DNA from: Clostridium paraputrificum | GTDB taxonomy: Bacteria; Bacillota; Clostridia; Clostridiales; Clostridiaceae | Length of the DNA: 64,000 bases | Assembly (NCBI RefSeq): GCF_900447045.1 | Contig: NZ_UAWH01000016.1 | Span: 186,001 to 250,000, forward strand | Reading direction: 5' to 3' | Part shown: piece by piece, positions 17,675 through 26,049 of the stretch | How positions within the stretch are numbered: position 1 is the stretch's first letter | Layout of the letters: the number at the start of each line of letters is the position of its first letter | The notes under the pieces: model-generated | Database searches by the model: none | What the model saw: the letters and a program-made list of their open reading frames with translations, nothing else | Told to the model about the DNA's origin: nothing | Program-made: the position numbers and the translations under genes

Positions 17675-18286
17675 TTACTGAGTTGCACTAGTAGTAGAGT
17701 CTACTTCTTCCTTAGGTGCTACCTCTTCTCCCTTAATGTTTTCTTTATAGAATCTTATTGCGTCATTTACTGCAGTAGCTACTGCTTTTGAAGATACAGA
17801 AGCTCCTGACACACCTTCAACTTGATTATCCTTTGATGGAGTTACCTTAACTATTTCTATATCTTCAGCAATTGGTAAATCCTTTATTCTTTCCATAAAA
17901 GCAGGTTCAGTAATTTTAGCTCCAAGACCTGGTGTTTCAGAGTGAGCTAAAACCTTCATACCAGTAACCTTATCTTCGCTTGAAATAGCAATAACTAATT
18001 CTACAGGTCCATGGAACCCTTTTGTTGTTACCTTAAATACATTACCTACTTTATTACCACTTCCATCTAATGCATCATATACTTCATTAATAGTTTCATT
18101 TGTTTCTACCCCTTCAGTATCAGCAATTGATGAAGCAGCAGGTAATATAACCTTTAAATCTTCTTTACTAACCTTTGAATTTTCTAAGATGGCTTCAGCA
18201 GTTAACGAGTTAGCAAAACCTAAAAGTAAACCAGCTATTACTGTAATAGTTAATAAAATACCACCTAATTTTAAGTTTTCTTTCAT
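17675..18286 (-). CDS. rnfG: Rnf complex FMN-carrying subunit RnfG
   Basis: The 203-residue protein has an N-terminal membrane helix (about residues 9-29) and an outer-face FMN domain. The covalent flavin motif is in VEGVSGASVSSKAVATAV, where the residue after SGA is the acceptor hydroxyl for FMN transferred by ApbE (known for RnfG/NqrC). No apbE gene is seen in the window. The last 20 residues are acidic and probably disordered. It sits two bases from rnfD. Confidence 0.95.
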   Translation of the reverse strand: MKENLKLGGILLTITVIAGLLLGFANSLTAEAILENSKVSKEDLKVILPAASSIADTEGVETNETINEVYDALDGSGNKVGNVFKVTTKGFHGPVELVIAISSEDKVTGMKVLAHSETPGLGAKITEPAFMERIKDLPIAEDIEIVKVTPSKDNQVEGVSGASVSSKAVATAVNDAIRFYKENIKGEEVAPKEEVDSTTSATQ

Positions 18287-18288
18287 TA

Positions 18289-19182
18289 TTAAGCCACCTC
18301 CTTCTTAAACTTCTTAGTAGTGAAATATTCAATCATTGGAACTACTAAGTTCATTATAATGATTGCATAGTATGGTCCTTCTGGGTTATATCCAAGTACA
18401 GATATAACTGATGCTGTAACACCAAGACCTATACCAAATATGTATTGACCAACTCTAGTCATTGGTGAAGTTGCATAATCACTTGCCATAAATATTGCTG
18501 CAAAGAAGAATGCCCCTGAAAGTAATCCTTCCTTACCTAAGTAAAGGTTCATAGCATAACCTGAAACTAAGAAAGCAAGTGGAGCTCTTAAGCTTATTCT
18601 TCCTCTTAAAGCAAGGTATAAAGCTCCTACAGCTATAGCTAAAATAGAAGTTTCTCCAATGCTTCCTGAAGCTTGACCAATTATTTGATCCATTAAAGTA
18701 ACAGTTTCTTCAACAACCTCTGATGCTGCTGCAACTGTATCTACTACAGGTTTTGCCATTACTCCTGCCCATGAAGCTATTAAGAAAGCCTTAGCAGCTG
18801 CTACTGGATGCATGAAGTTTTGACCAAGTCCACCAAAGAATTGCTTAACTACAATAATAGCAAAAATTGAAGCTATAACTGGTATCCATAATGGAACATG
18901 TGTTGGTAATATAAGCCCCATCATTAATCCTGTAACTATTGGGCTCAAATCTGTTAAAAAACTAGTCTTCTTAACAAACTTGTTCCATAACATTTCTATA
19001 ACTAATGCTGATAAAGTTGATGCAACTAATATTTTAACTGCATCTTTTCCATAAAAATATATTCCTGCACCTGCTGCTGGAAGTAATGCAATAATCATAT
19101 CAATCATTATCTTGTTGACAGTATTATTACTTCTTATATGTGGAGCAGGTGAAATATTAATTTTTCTCTCCAAAATGTTCAC
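18289..19182 (-). CDS. rnfD: Rnf complex membrane subunit RnfD
   Basis: The 297-residue polytopic subunit (RnfD/NqrB family) has the typical start SPAPHIRSNNTVNKIMIDMIIALLP, a QNFMHPVAAAKAFL loop and the conserved GSIGETSILAI stretch. Family members carry a covalent FMN on a Thr and form part of the ion path. Length is short relative to NqrB but normal for clostridial RnfD. It is cotranscribed between rnfC and rnfG. Confidence 0.95.
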   Translation of the reverse strand: MNILERKINISPAPHIRSNNTVNKIMIDMIIALLPAAGAGIYFYGKDAVKILVASTLSALVIEMLWNKFVKKTSFLTDLSPIVTGLMMGLILPTHVPLWIPVIASIFAIIVVKQFFGGLGQNFMHPVAAAKAFLIASWAGVMAKPVVDTVAAASEVVEETVTLMDQIIGQASGSIGETSILAIAVGALYLALRGRISLRAPLAFLVSGYAMNLYLGKEGLLSGAFFFAAIFMASDYATSPMTRVGQYIFGIGLGVTASVISVLGYNPEGPYYAIIIMNLVVPMIEYFTTKKFKKEVA

Positions 19183-19215
19183 TCCTTATCTTTTTTCTTT
19201 AGGAAATCCAAACTT

Positions 19216-20379
19216 TTACTTTATAAAAGCCTTTGCAGTAACAATTTTGTTTGCTACCTCTATCTTAGACGGACATACATAACTACATAAACCACACTCT
19301 ATGCACTTATTTCCTCCAAACTTTAAGAACTCTTCTTTCTCTCCTCTTTCCCAAAGCTCCATAAGCTTTATTGGATTTAGCCCTTCAGGACAAGCTCTTA
19401 AACATTTTGCACATCTGATACATGGTGATTCAGTTGCCTTTGTAGCATCCTTTGTATTTAAGAAAAGTATAGCCTTAGCATTGTAAGATATTGCTGAATC
19501 CTCACTAAATTGAGGTACACCTCTTAATGCTCCACCTACAACTATCTTACCTAATTCTTCTTTACTTCCACCTAATTTTTCTAAAACTTCATCTAAAGTA
19601 GTACCTAGTTTAACCTTAAGTAAAACATTTTCTTTAATAGCAGAACCTGAAACAACAACATACTCATCTAAGTGAGGTTGTCCACTTAAGAAGCATTCTC
19701 CAAGATATACTAATGTTAAAATATCTTCAACTATAACCTCTTCATTTTTCACGTCTTTACCAAAGAATTTAGAAATAAGTTCTTCTCTCTTTAACTCAAT
19801 TGTCTTCTTTGACACACTCTTACTATCAGCTTTCTTTATTTCTAAAGATACAAATAGCTTGTTTAAAACTTCTAAAGCTTTGTTTATTTCCTTTTCCTTA
19901 GCGTTTAAAAGATCATAATAAGCTATATTTGATTCATAGCTAAAACTCTTAACTAATAGCTTATTTCCACTAAAAGCTCTGTACTTTAATGATAAAGGTA
20001 CTCCAGCTTCGTCTAATAAACCAAACTCTTGAATCTTATTTAATATTTCCTCTTTTGATAAAGAGTTAATATTAACTTCCTTTTCTTCAAGTTTAGTATT
20101 TTCTTTTACTTCAACAACTACTGCTTTTGACTTTTTACCATCAGTATTATAAGTATCTCTTATTTCTAGAACACTTCCATTAACTGAGCTTAAAACAGGT
20201 ATTGATAAATCTTCTTTTTCTTTACCAATTACACTACCTACAACTACTTCATCTCCCTTTTTAACTAGGGCTGTAGTATTAACTCCCTTTCCTTCTAAAT
20301 AGAATACACATTGTTTAGTTGGATAAAGGGACTCTTCCTTTGATATTTTAGTCTGTTTAATTAAATTAAATAAACTCAT
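19216..20379 (-). CDS. rnfC: RnfC-type subunit with a degenerate nucleotide-binding domain
   Basis: The first gene of the rnf operon encodes 387 residues, shorter than the roughly 430-450 of typical RnfC. The N-terminal barrel-sandwich part and the two C-terminal cluster sites, CIRCAKCLRACPEG and CIECGLCSYVCPSK, are intact, as is an SLBB-like region. The middle, which in RnfC resembles Nqo1 and binds FMN and NADH, lacks the expected GGAGFPT (here DEAGVPL, about residues 123-129) and ECEP (here SYES, about 147-150) motifs. It should still relay electrons through its clusters, but direct NADH oxidation or reduction is doubtful. Position and cluster motifs make the RnfC assignment firm. Confidence 0.88.
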   Translation of the reverse strand: MSLFNLIKQTKISKEESLYPTKQCVFYLEGKGVNTTALVKKGDEVVVGSVIGKEKEDLSIPVLSSVNGSVLEIRDTYNTDGKKSKAVVVEVKENTKLEEKEVNINSLSKEEILNKIQEFGLLDEAGVPLSLKYRAFSGNKLLVKSFSYESNIAYYDLLNAKEKEINKALEVLNKLFVSLEIKKADSKSVSKKTIELKREELISKFFGKDVKNEEVIVEDILTLVYLGECFLSGQPHLDEYVVVSGSAIKENVLLKVKLGTTLDEVLEKLGGSKEELGKIVVGGALRGVPQFSEDSAISYNAKAILFLNTKDATKATESPCIRCAKCLRACPEGLNPIKLMELWERGEKEEFLKFGGNKCIECGLCSYVCPSKIEVANKIVTAKAFIK

Positions 20380-20467
20380 ATAAGTCCTCCTATTTTATAA
20401 TTAACTTGAAACAAAGCTTTACATTTAAATTTTCGACTTCATTCTGCTTTATAGTAGTCCATTTGTC

Positions 20468-20496
20468 ATTTTATCATCTTATATAGTACTTAACAA
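20468..20496 (-). promoter_or_regulatory. Predicted promoter of the rnf operon
   Basis: On the minus strand TTGTTA (20496-20491) and TAAAAT (20473-20468) are spaced by 17 bases, about 90 bases before the rnfC start. The remaining leader is AT-rich with no clear structure. GGAGGA precedes the rnfC ATG. Confidence 0.5.
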
Positions 20497-20551
20497 CTCA
20501 TTGTTTTATATTTAACATATATTTTTTAAAATTATTTTATTAAAAAATTAA

Positions 20552-20589
20552 AAAAGATGTCTTAGAACATAGCTCTAAGGCACCTTTTC
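20552..20589 (-). terminator. Intrinsic terminator after the DUF4097 lipoprotein gene
   Basis: AAAAGATGTCTTAGA and TCTAAGGCACCTTTT form an imperfect 15-pair stem around a 7-base loop, followed on the minus strand by TTTTTTAATTTTT. It separates the lipoprotein gene from the rnf promoter. Confidence 0.85.
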
Positions 20590-20661
20590 TTAAACTCTAA
20601 TATTTCGAATCTACTATATTGTAATTTTTCCCACTTAGTCTTTGTTATATAATTAACCATA

Positions 20662-21426
20662 TTAATTGTATATTCTAATACTTCCTACCCCAACACTTAT
20701 ATCGAAAATATAGTCACCATTACCAGAGATAACTGCTTCATTTTCTATTGATCCTAATCCTGATTCTGATTTAATACTTATTGGTGAATTCTTTGGTATC
20801 TTAATATTAGAACTACCAACTCCACCATCATATATTAAATCTCCTCCGACCTTCTTTATGACCACATTTACCTCTCCAACGCCTCCATTTATATCAATGT
20901 CTCCACTTCTATCTCCTGTCTCTATATTAACTTGCCCTACTCCACTATCTAAGTCTAAGCGATTAAAACATATATTAGATAATGTTAATTTTCCGGCTCC
21001 ACCATCTATATTAATATCTTTTAAGTCTAGGTTATTAATATCGGCTTTTCCTGCCCCTTGATTAAAATCTAAATTCCCATTAAAAGTTTTTGGTATCATT
21101 ATATCTAACTTTGTATGTTCAATATTAACACCTATATTTTTCTTACTTTCTTCCTTTATATATAATGTATTCCCTCTTTTGTTAATTTCAAGACCTTTGC
21201 TATAATCTCCAAGTTCACCTTTTACCTTTACTTCGCTTCCATCATATGCGTATAAATTAATTTCTGATGCTCCACTTTCAATGCGTATTTCTTCAACCCC
21301 AGAAATAGATTCTGTTTTATCAATTTTTGTTATAGTAGAGTTCACATCTTTATCATTAGAATTATTGCACCCTATAAAGAAGACACCTAACATTATGGAT
21401 GCTAAATAAAAACTTATTTTTTTCAT
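20662..21426 (-). CDS. Lipoprotein with DUF4097-type beta-strand repeats
   Basis: The 254-residue protein has a lipoprotein signal peptide with lipobox FFIGC (Cys at residue 20), so it should be anchored on the outer face of the membrane. The mature part is a right-handed beta-helix-like array of short repeats such as INGGVGEVNV, YDGGVGSSNI and DGGAGKLTL, typical of DUF4097/adhesin-like domains. Function is unknown; relatives accompany envelope stress systems. It is probably monocistronic. Confidence 0.8.
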   Translation of the reverse strand: MKKISFYLASIMLGVFFIGCNNSNDKDVNSTITKIDKTESISGVEEIRIESGASEINLYAYDGSEVKVKGELGDYSKGLEINKRGNTLYIKEESKKNIGVNIEHTKLDIMIPKTFNGNLDFNQGAGKADINNLDLKDINIDGGAGKLTLSNICFNRLDLDSGVGQVNIETGDRSGDIDINGGVGEVNVVIKKVGGDLIYDGGVGSSNIKIPKNSPISIKSESGLGSIENEAVISGNGDYIFDISVGVGSIRIYN

Positions 21427-21511
21427 AACTTCACCTCTCAGTATACATTATATCCCAATATACTCCTTTTACTTTCTTAAAAAAACCTTATTTTTATTTA
21501 TAATATCAAAA

Positions 21512-21538
21512 AAACTATACAAAATTTCTGTATAGTTT
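21512..21538 (-). terminator. Intrinsic terminator
   Basis: AAACTATACA (21512-21521) and TGTATAGTTT (21529-21538) form a 10-base-pair stem followed on the minus strand by TTTTTGATATT. It ends the transcript of the exporter and small genes to its right. Confidence 0.85.
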
Positions 21539-21587
21539 CTCGTTCACTTGTACTTGATTTTCATTATCAGTTATTCCTCTAAAAAAA

Positions 21588-21881
21588 TCACTTGAATATA
21601 TGTCTAATATACTCAAATGGTCTATATATTAGAAGTCTTGGTCCTGAAAATCTCATTACCTTTTTTATTTTTTCCTTCATATCCTTCTTATAGCAATGAA
21701 TTGGACATTTACTACAAGATGATTTTTTATCTCCAAACTTGCAAAAACTCAATCTTTTATGAGCATATTCTAAAAGTTCCTTACAATCATGGCAAAGTTC
21801 ATCCTTACACTTATGATTTTTTTCACAGTAAAGCCTAATCATTAATTCTACAATTTCTTTTTCCTTTTCTACTCTACTCAT
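21588..21881 (-). CDS. Small Cys-rich protein of the nitrous oxide-stimulated promoter family
   Basis: The 97-residue protein has eight Cys arranged as CEKNHKCKDELCHDC and CKFGDKKSSCSKCPIHCY, consistent with zinc or iron-sulfur binding. The spacing, MIRLYCEKNHK start and the RFSGPRLLIYRPFEYIRH end match the family named after an N2O-responsive promoter gene; its role is not known. Its start overlaps the end of the DUF454 gene by eight bases, so the two are translationally coupled. Confidence 0.8.
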   Translation of the reverse strand: MSRVEKEKEIVELMIRLYCEKNHKCKDELCHDCKELLEYAHKRLSFCKFGDKKSSCSKCPIHCYKKDMKEKIKKVMRFSGPRLLIYRPFEYIRHIFK

Positions 21882-22269
21882 TTACATTCTCTCCTACAAC
21901 TTTAATAGTCTTAATTTTAAATGTAAAATAATATAACTTGAGCAATATAACTACTGCCATTGCAATTCTTGCATGAAGATTATTTACAAAATACATAGCT
22001 GTAAGAATCATAGTATCTGCAAATAGTAATATACATACCTTTTGTTTTAAAGTCATAGCCCTATTATTCACAAAATTCTCTAAGTGCTTTTTGTATATTT
22101 TTGTTTCTTTAAACCACCTATCAAATTTGTCAGAACCCCTAACAAAACAAAATGATGCTAATAATAGAAATGGTGTTGTAGGTAATACTGGCAATATCAC
22201 TCCAATTGCCCCTAATCCAAAAGATATTAATCCAACAATTATATAAAGCGATTTCTTTATCTTATTCAT
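21874..22269 (-). CDS. DUF454 (YbaN-like) inner membrane protein
   Basis: The 131-residue protein has the DUF454 hallmark GLGAIGVILPVLPTTPFLLLASFCFVRGS in its first membrane helices, followed by WFKETKIYKKHLENF and two more helices. Its function is unknown. The ATG at 22269, with AAGGA nine bases upstream, gives a normal family length. A TTG at 22311, four bases after GGAGG, opens the same frame and would add 14 residues read through a strong hairpin; it is the less likely start. Confidence 0.8.
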   Translation of the reverse strand: MNKIKKSLYIIVGLISFGLGAIGVILPVLPTTPFLLLASFCFVRGSDKFDRWFKETKIYKKHLENFVNNRAMTLKQKVCILLFADTMILTAMYFVNNLHARIAMAVVILLKLYYFTFKIKTIKVVGENVNE

Positions 22270-22279
22270 ATCTATTTTT

Positions 22280-22313
22280 CCTTGAAGCCTAGACTCCCCC
22301 CTAGGCTTCAAGG
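22280..22313 (-). promoter_or_regulatory. Perfect hairpin overlapping the DUF454 ribosome binding site
   Basis: CCTTGAAGCCTAG (22280-22292) and CTAGGCTTCAAGG (22301-22313) form a perfect 13-base-pair stem with an 8-base loop. No T run follows, so it is not a standard terminator. On the minus strand the AAGG of the DUF454 site lies in the stem base and would be hidden when folded. Confidence 0.6.
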
Positions 22314-22323
22314 ATCCTCCTTA

Positions 22324-23994
22324 TTAAATTACTTCAGTTAACTTTTTATTTTCTAACTTTAAAGTTCTATTACATATAGAAGTTGTTGAGTTTCTATGTG
22401 TAATTAATATTATTGTTTTATCCTTGCAATTTTCCTTAATTGCCTTTAATATAGCCCCTTCATTTAATGTATCTAAGTTACTTGTTGGCTCATCAAGAAT
22501 CATTATTTCACTATCCCTTAAGAAAGCTCTAGCTAGTCCAATTCTTTGTTTTTCACCAGATGATAAATTACCACCTAACTCTCCAACCTTAGTTTCATAT
22601 CCATTAGGTAGAGTTTCTATAAACTCATGTATTGATGCCTTCTTAGCTGCTTCTATTACTTCATCTCTCGTTGCATCTAATTTAGCTACCTTAATGTTAT
22701 CTTCAATTGTTTCGTTGAAAAGATAAGTTTCTTGGCTCATTAGTGCCTCTACTTTTCTAAGACCATATGTTGAAATCTCTTTAACATTCTTATCTCCTAT
22801 AGATATTTCTCCACTATTTACATAGAAGAATCTCATAAGGAGCTTAACTAGTGTACTCTTACCACTTCCACTTTCACCAATTATAGCTACCTTATCTCCC
22901 TTTTTTATCTTTAAGTTAATATCTTTTAGTATTTCTTCTCTTCCTTCATAACCAAAGTTAACATCCTTATAAGAAATATCTACATTACTAACTTCTTCTT
23001 TTCCATCAACATCTTGAACTACTGCTTCCTCATCTAAAAGATTAAATAATCTATCTGCTGAAGCAAATGTTTGTAAAAGGTTATTTGAAAGGTTACTTAA
23101 AGCAACAACTGGTCCAAATGATGATGCCAGTATAAATACAGAAAGTATATATTGATCCATTGGAAGTGTTCCATTTTGAACAAAATCTCCACCTACAAAT
23201 ACAAAGGTTAAAATTGCTATCATTATTGTTGTATCCGATAATGCTCTAATAAGTCCTTCATGATACTTAATTTTCTTTTGTTTTGTATTTAGAAGTTTAG
23301 AACTTTTACTTATTTCTTCTCCTCTTTCTTCTGAAACCTTATATATAAGTACTTCCTTTAATCCTCTTAAAGAATCTAAAAGATATGAATTAGCTTCTCC
23401 GAAAGCTTTTCTGTATTCTTCTCCAGCTTTCTTTCCATACTTTGAAGTAAAATATGGTATACAAAAACCTACTATAAAGAAGAATACTCCTCCTAGTATA
23501 CCTAGTGTTAAGTTAATCCAACAAAGTACTATTGTAATTATTATATTAGTTATTATTGCAATTGATATTGGTGCAATAGTGTGAGCATAAAAAACTTCTA
23601 AAAGTTCAATATCAGCTGTAATTAAGGATACTAAATTTCCTTTACCCATTCTTTCAAGTTTTGCAGGTGCAAGCTTTCTTAGCTTAGTAAAAACCTTATC
23701 CCTTAAGATAACTAATATTTTAAATGCAATATAGTGCCCTGAAAGTTGCTCTATATATCTAAGTGGCCCTCTTAAAAGAGCAAATATAATCATTATCCAA
23801 ATAGCAGTTTTCATTGCTACTCCTAAGGTACTTCCAACCATTTCTCCTATAGCAACTGCACCAAACGATGTGATTCCAATAGCTGCTAAAAACCCAAGTA
23901 CACCAAAAGTTATAGTTATAAACATAAAAGGTAGTAATGGCTTTAATTCAAGAATAAGCCTACTCATTATTTTAAATCCTGATCTTCTTTCCAT
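22324..23994 (-). CDS. CydC-type ABC exporter half-transporter
   Basis: The 556-residue protein joins a six-helix exporter membrane domain (about residues 1-310) to an ATPase with Walker A GESGSGKST, signature LSSGEKQR, Walker B IMILDEP and H-loop ITHRNS. Order and pairing match heterodimeric CydDC thiol exporters, which move cysteine or glutathione out of the cell and support cytochrome bd assembly. No cydAB is visible, so another substrate is possible. The start overlaps the preceding stop as TAATG, indicating coupling. Confidence 0.75.
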   Translation of the reverse strand: MERRSGFKIMSRLILELKPLLPFMFITITFGVLGFLAAIGITSFGAVAIGEMVGSTLGVAMKTAIWIMIIFALLRGPLRYIEQLSGHYIAFKILVILRDKVFTKLRKLAPAKLERMGKGNLVSLITADIELLEVFYAHTIAPISIAIITNIIITIVLCWINLTLGILGGVFFFIVGFCIPYFTSKYGKKAGEEYRKAFGEANSYLLDSLRGLKEVLIYKVSEERGEEISKSSKLLNTKQKKIKYHEGLIRALSDTTIMIAILTFVFVGGDFVQNGTLPMDQYILSVFILASSFGPVVALSNLSNNLLQTFASADRLFNLLDEEAVVQDVDGKEEVSNVDISYKDVNFGYEGREEILKDINLKIKKGDKVAIIGESGSGKSTLVKLLMRFFYVNSGEISIGDKNVKEISTYGLRKVEALMSQETYLFNETIEDNIKVAKLDATRDEVIEAAKKASIHEFIETLPNGYETKVGELGGNLSSGEKQRIGLARAFLRDSEIMILDEPTSNLDTLNEGAILKAIKENCKDKTIILITHRNSTTSICNRTLKLENKKLTEVI

Positions 23995-25733
23995 TACATC
24001 ACGCCCTTTCCTTCTAGTTCTTCTTGCATTGATACAAGATTAAAGTATTTATTCTTTTTATTCATAAGTTCTTCATGATTTCCCTCTTCAACTAAGTTAC
24101 CTTTATCTAAAAGATAAATCCTATCTGCATTCTTAACATTAGCTAATCTATGAGATATAACTATTAATGTCTTATTATTTCTTAGTTTCTCTACTGAGTT
24201 CCAAATCATTTCTTCACTTTCAACATCAATATTTGAAGTTGCTTCATCTAAAATAAGTATTTCTCTATCAGACAGTATTGCACGAGCAAATGCTAATCTT
24301 TGCTTTTGGCCTCCAGATAAAAGAGCCCCACCCTCTCCTACTTGTGTATCTAATCCATTATCTAATGAATCTACAAATTCTTTTAAGTTAGCTACTTCTA
24401 ATGCTCCATTAATTTCTTCAACTGTAGCATCCTTTTTCCCTATTAATAGATTATCTTTTATACTTCCATTAAATATGAAACTATTTGTAGATATAATAAC
24501 CATCTTTTCATATAAATCCTTCAATGGAATTCTATTTATATCAATCCCATTAACTTTAATACTTCCTTCATTAACTTTAAATGTATTTAAAAGTAGTGAT
24601 GCTATGGTACTCTTACCACTTCCACTTTCCCCTACAATAGCAGTAAACTTATCCTTCTCAAACTTCATTGAAACATTATTTATTACATTTCTTTCACCAT
24701 CATAGCTAAATGTTATATTATCTACTTCTATATCAGCTTTATGGTTTAATTCTTTAGTAAAATCTTCTTTTCTTTCTTCTAATTCATCAGAATCTAATAA
24801 TTTAAAGATTCTATCACAAGCTGCCATACCATTCATTGCTATATGGAAAAATGATCCCAAAAGTCTTAATGGTATAAAGAATTCGGAAGATAAAAGTATT
24901 ATAATTATTGTTCCAGCTAAAGTAACTTGTCCATTATAAAATGCATTTAGGGTTATAATGCTTCCTAATGCTGCACCACCAAAAGCAACTAAATCCATAA
25001 CATTTATAGAATTAAGCTGCATACTTAAAACCTTCATAGTTATTCTTCTAAAGTTTTCAGCCTCATCATTCATCTTCTTGTGTCTTTCTTCATCAATATT
25101 AAATACCTTTAAAGTTGTAAGACCTTGAAGATTTTCTAAAAAAGTATCGCCTAAGTTAGCATAGTTATTCCAGTAATCCTTAAGTATTCTTTTAGCTATT
25201 TTCATTATTGCAATAATTGAAACAGGTATTAAAGGAACACACACTAAGAAAACTATAGCTGCCTTTAATGATATAAATGAAAATAGTATAAATAATGTTA
25301 TTGGTGCTAGTAATGCATAGAAGAATTGAGGTAAATATCTACCAAAATAAACTTCTAATTGCTCTACACCTTCAACAGCAACTTGCACTACTGAACTAGT
25401 TGATGTTACCTTATTATAATTAAGACCAATTCTTGTTAACTTTCCAAAAATCCAATCTCTAAGTTTTACCTTTACTCCTTCAGAAGCTTTGTGGGAAAAG
25501 TGACCGTAAGATAAATTAGCCGCTATTCTTATTAAAATTAGCATTCCTAAGATAATTAATCTCAAAGTATTATTTCCTAAGCTCTCCCCCGTAAAGAGTT
25601 TTCCTATAAAATCTCCAACAATTAATATAATTCCTATATTACATAAAAGAGAAATCCAATTTGCCAGTACAGTTAGTACTATATATTTTTTTGACTCTTC
25701 ACAATAGTTTATAAGCCTTTTATTTATCATCAT
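23994..25733 (-). CDS. CydD-type ABC exporter half-transporter
   Basis: The 579-residue partner of the downstream CydC-like protein has the same layout: exporter membrane domain to about residue 320, then an ATPase with Walker A GESGSGKST, signature LSGGQKQR, Walker B ILILDEA and H-loop VISHRLANV. The canonical signature in this half and the LSSGEKQR variant in the other suggest an asymmetric pair. GAGGTG precedes the start. CydD is a family-level call; multidrug or peptide export cannot be excluded. Confidence 0.75.
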   Translation of the reverse strand: MMINKRLINYCEESKKYIVLTVLANWISLLCNIGIILIVGDFIGKLFTGESLGNNTLRLIILGMLILIRIAANLSYGHFSHKASEGVKVKLRDWIFGKLTRIGLNYNKVTSTSSVVQVAVEGVEQLEVYFGRYLPQFFYALLAPITLFILFSFISLKAAIVFLVCVPLIPVSIIAIMKIAKRILKDYWNNYANLGDTFLENLQGLTTLKVFNIDEERHKKMNDEAENFRRITMKVLSMQLNSINVMDLVAFGGAALGSIITLNAFYNGQVTLAGTIIIILLSSEFFIPLRLLGSFFHIAMNGMAACDRIFKLLDSDELEERKEDFTKELNHKADIEVDNITFSYDGERNVINNVSMKFEKDKFTAIVGESGSGKSTIASLLLNTFKVNEGSIKVNGIDINRIPLKDLYEKMVIISTNSFIFNGSIKDNLLIGKKDATVEEINGALEVANLKEFVDSLDNGLDTQVGEGGALLSGGQKQRLAFARAILSDREILILDEATSNIDVESEEMIWNSVEKLRNNKTLIVISHRLANVKNADRIYLLDKGNLVEEGNHEELMNKKNKYFNLVSMQEELEGKGVM

Positions 25734-25852
25734 AAGCCTTCACCTCGTAGTTTAATTGATAATAGTTTTCATTAACAAAGTAACTATACCATGATTGATA
25801 ATCATTTTCAATACTTTTTTCTCATATTTCCAAAAATAGACCTATAAAAAAA

Positions 25853-25924
25853 GTGGAGTGGATATTTCTTTTGCTTGTTCCGTCACAAAGCTCCAAGTCA
25901 CATGAAAACAAATATCCATTCCAC
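25853..25924 (-). repeat. Palindromic terminator-like element, copy A
   Basis: GTGGAGTGGATATTT (25853-25867) and AAATATCCATTCCAC (25910-25924) pair with one wobble around a 42-base loop. On the minus strand a TTTTTTT run follows. Arms and the loop motif GGAACAAG resemble copies at 27558 and 55501. It lies between the helicase terminator and the cydD start. Confidence 0.75.
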
Positions 25925-25947
25925 CCATACTAAAGATAATGAAAAAA

Positions 25948-25970
25948 GAGAAATTGCAAAGCAATTTCTC
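25948..25970 (-). terminator. Intrinsic terminator after the DEAD-box helicase gene
   Basis: GAGAAATTGC (25948-25957) and GCAATTTCTC (25961-25970) form a perfect 10-base-pair stem with a 3-base loop, followed on the minus strand by TTTTTTC. Confidence 0.9.
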
Positions 25971-26049
25971 ATCCTAATCTTAATTATTTTTATTATTTTT
26001 ATTAACCCTTTTATCTTTTTATCTTATTACCTAGTACCTTTTTACCTTC

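Noticed and set aside
22324..25733. Firm assignment as CydDC with cytochrome bd assembly
   Set aside because: No cydAB nearby and the fold is shared by many exporters, so only a type-level call is made.
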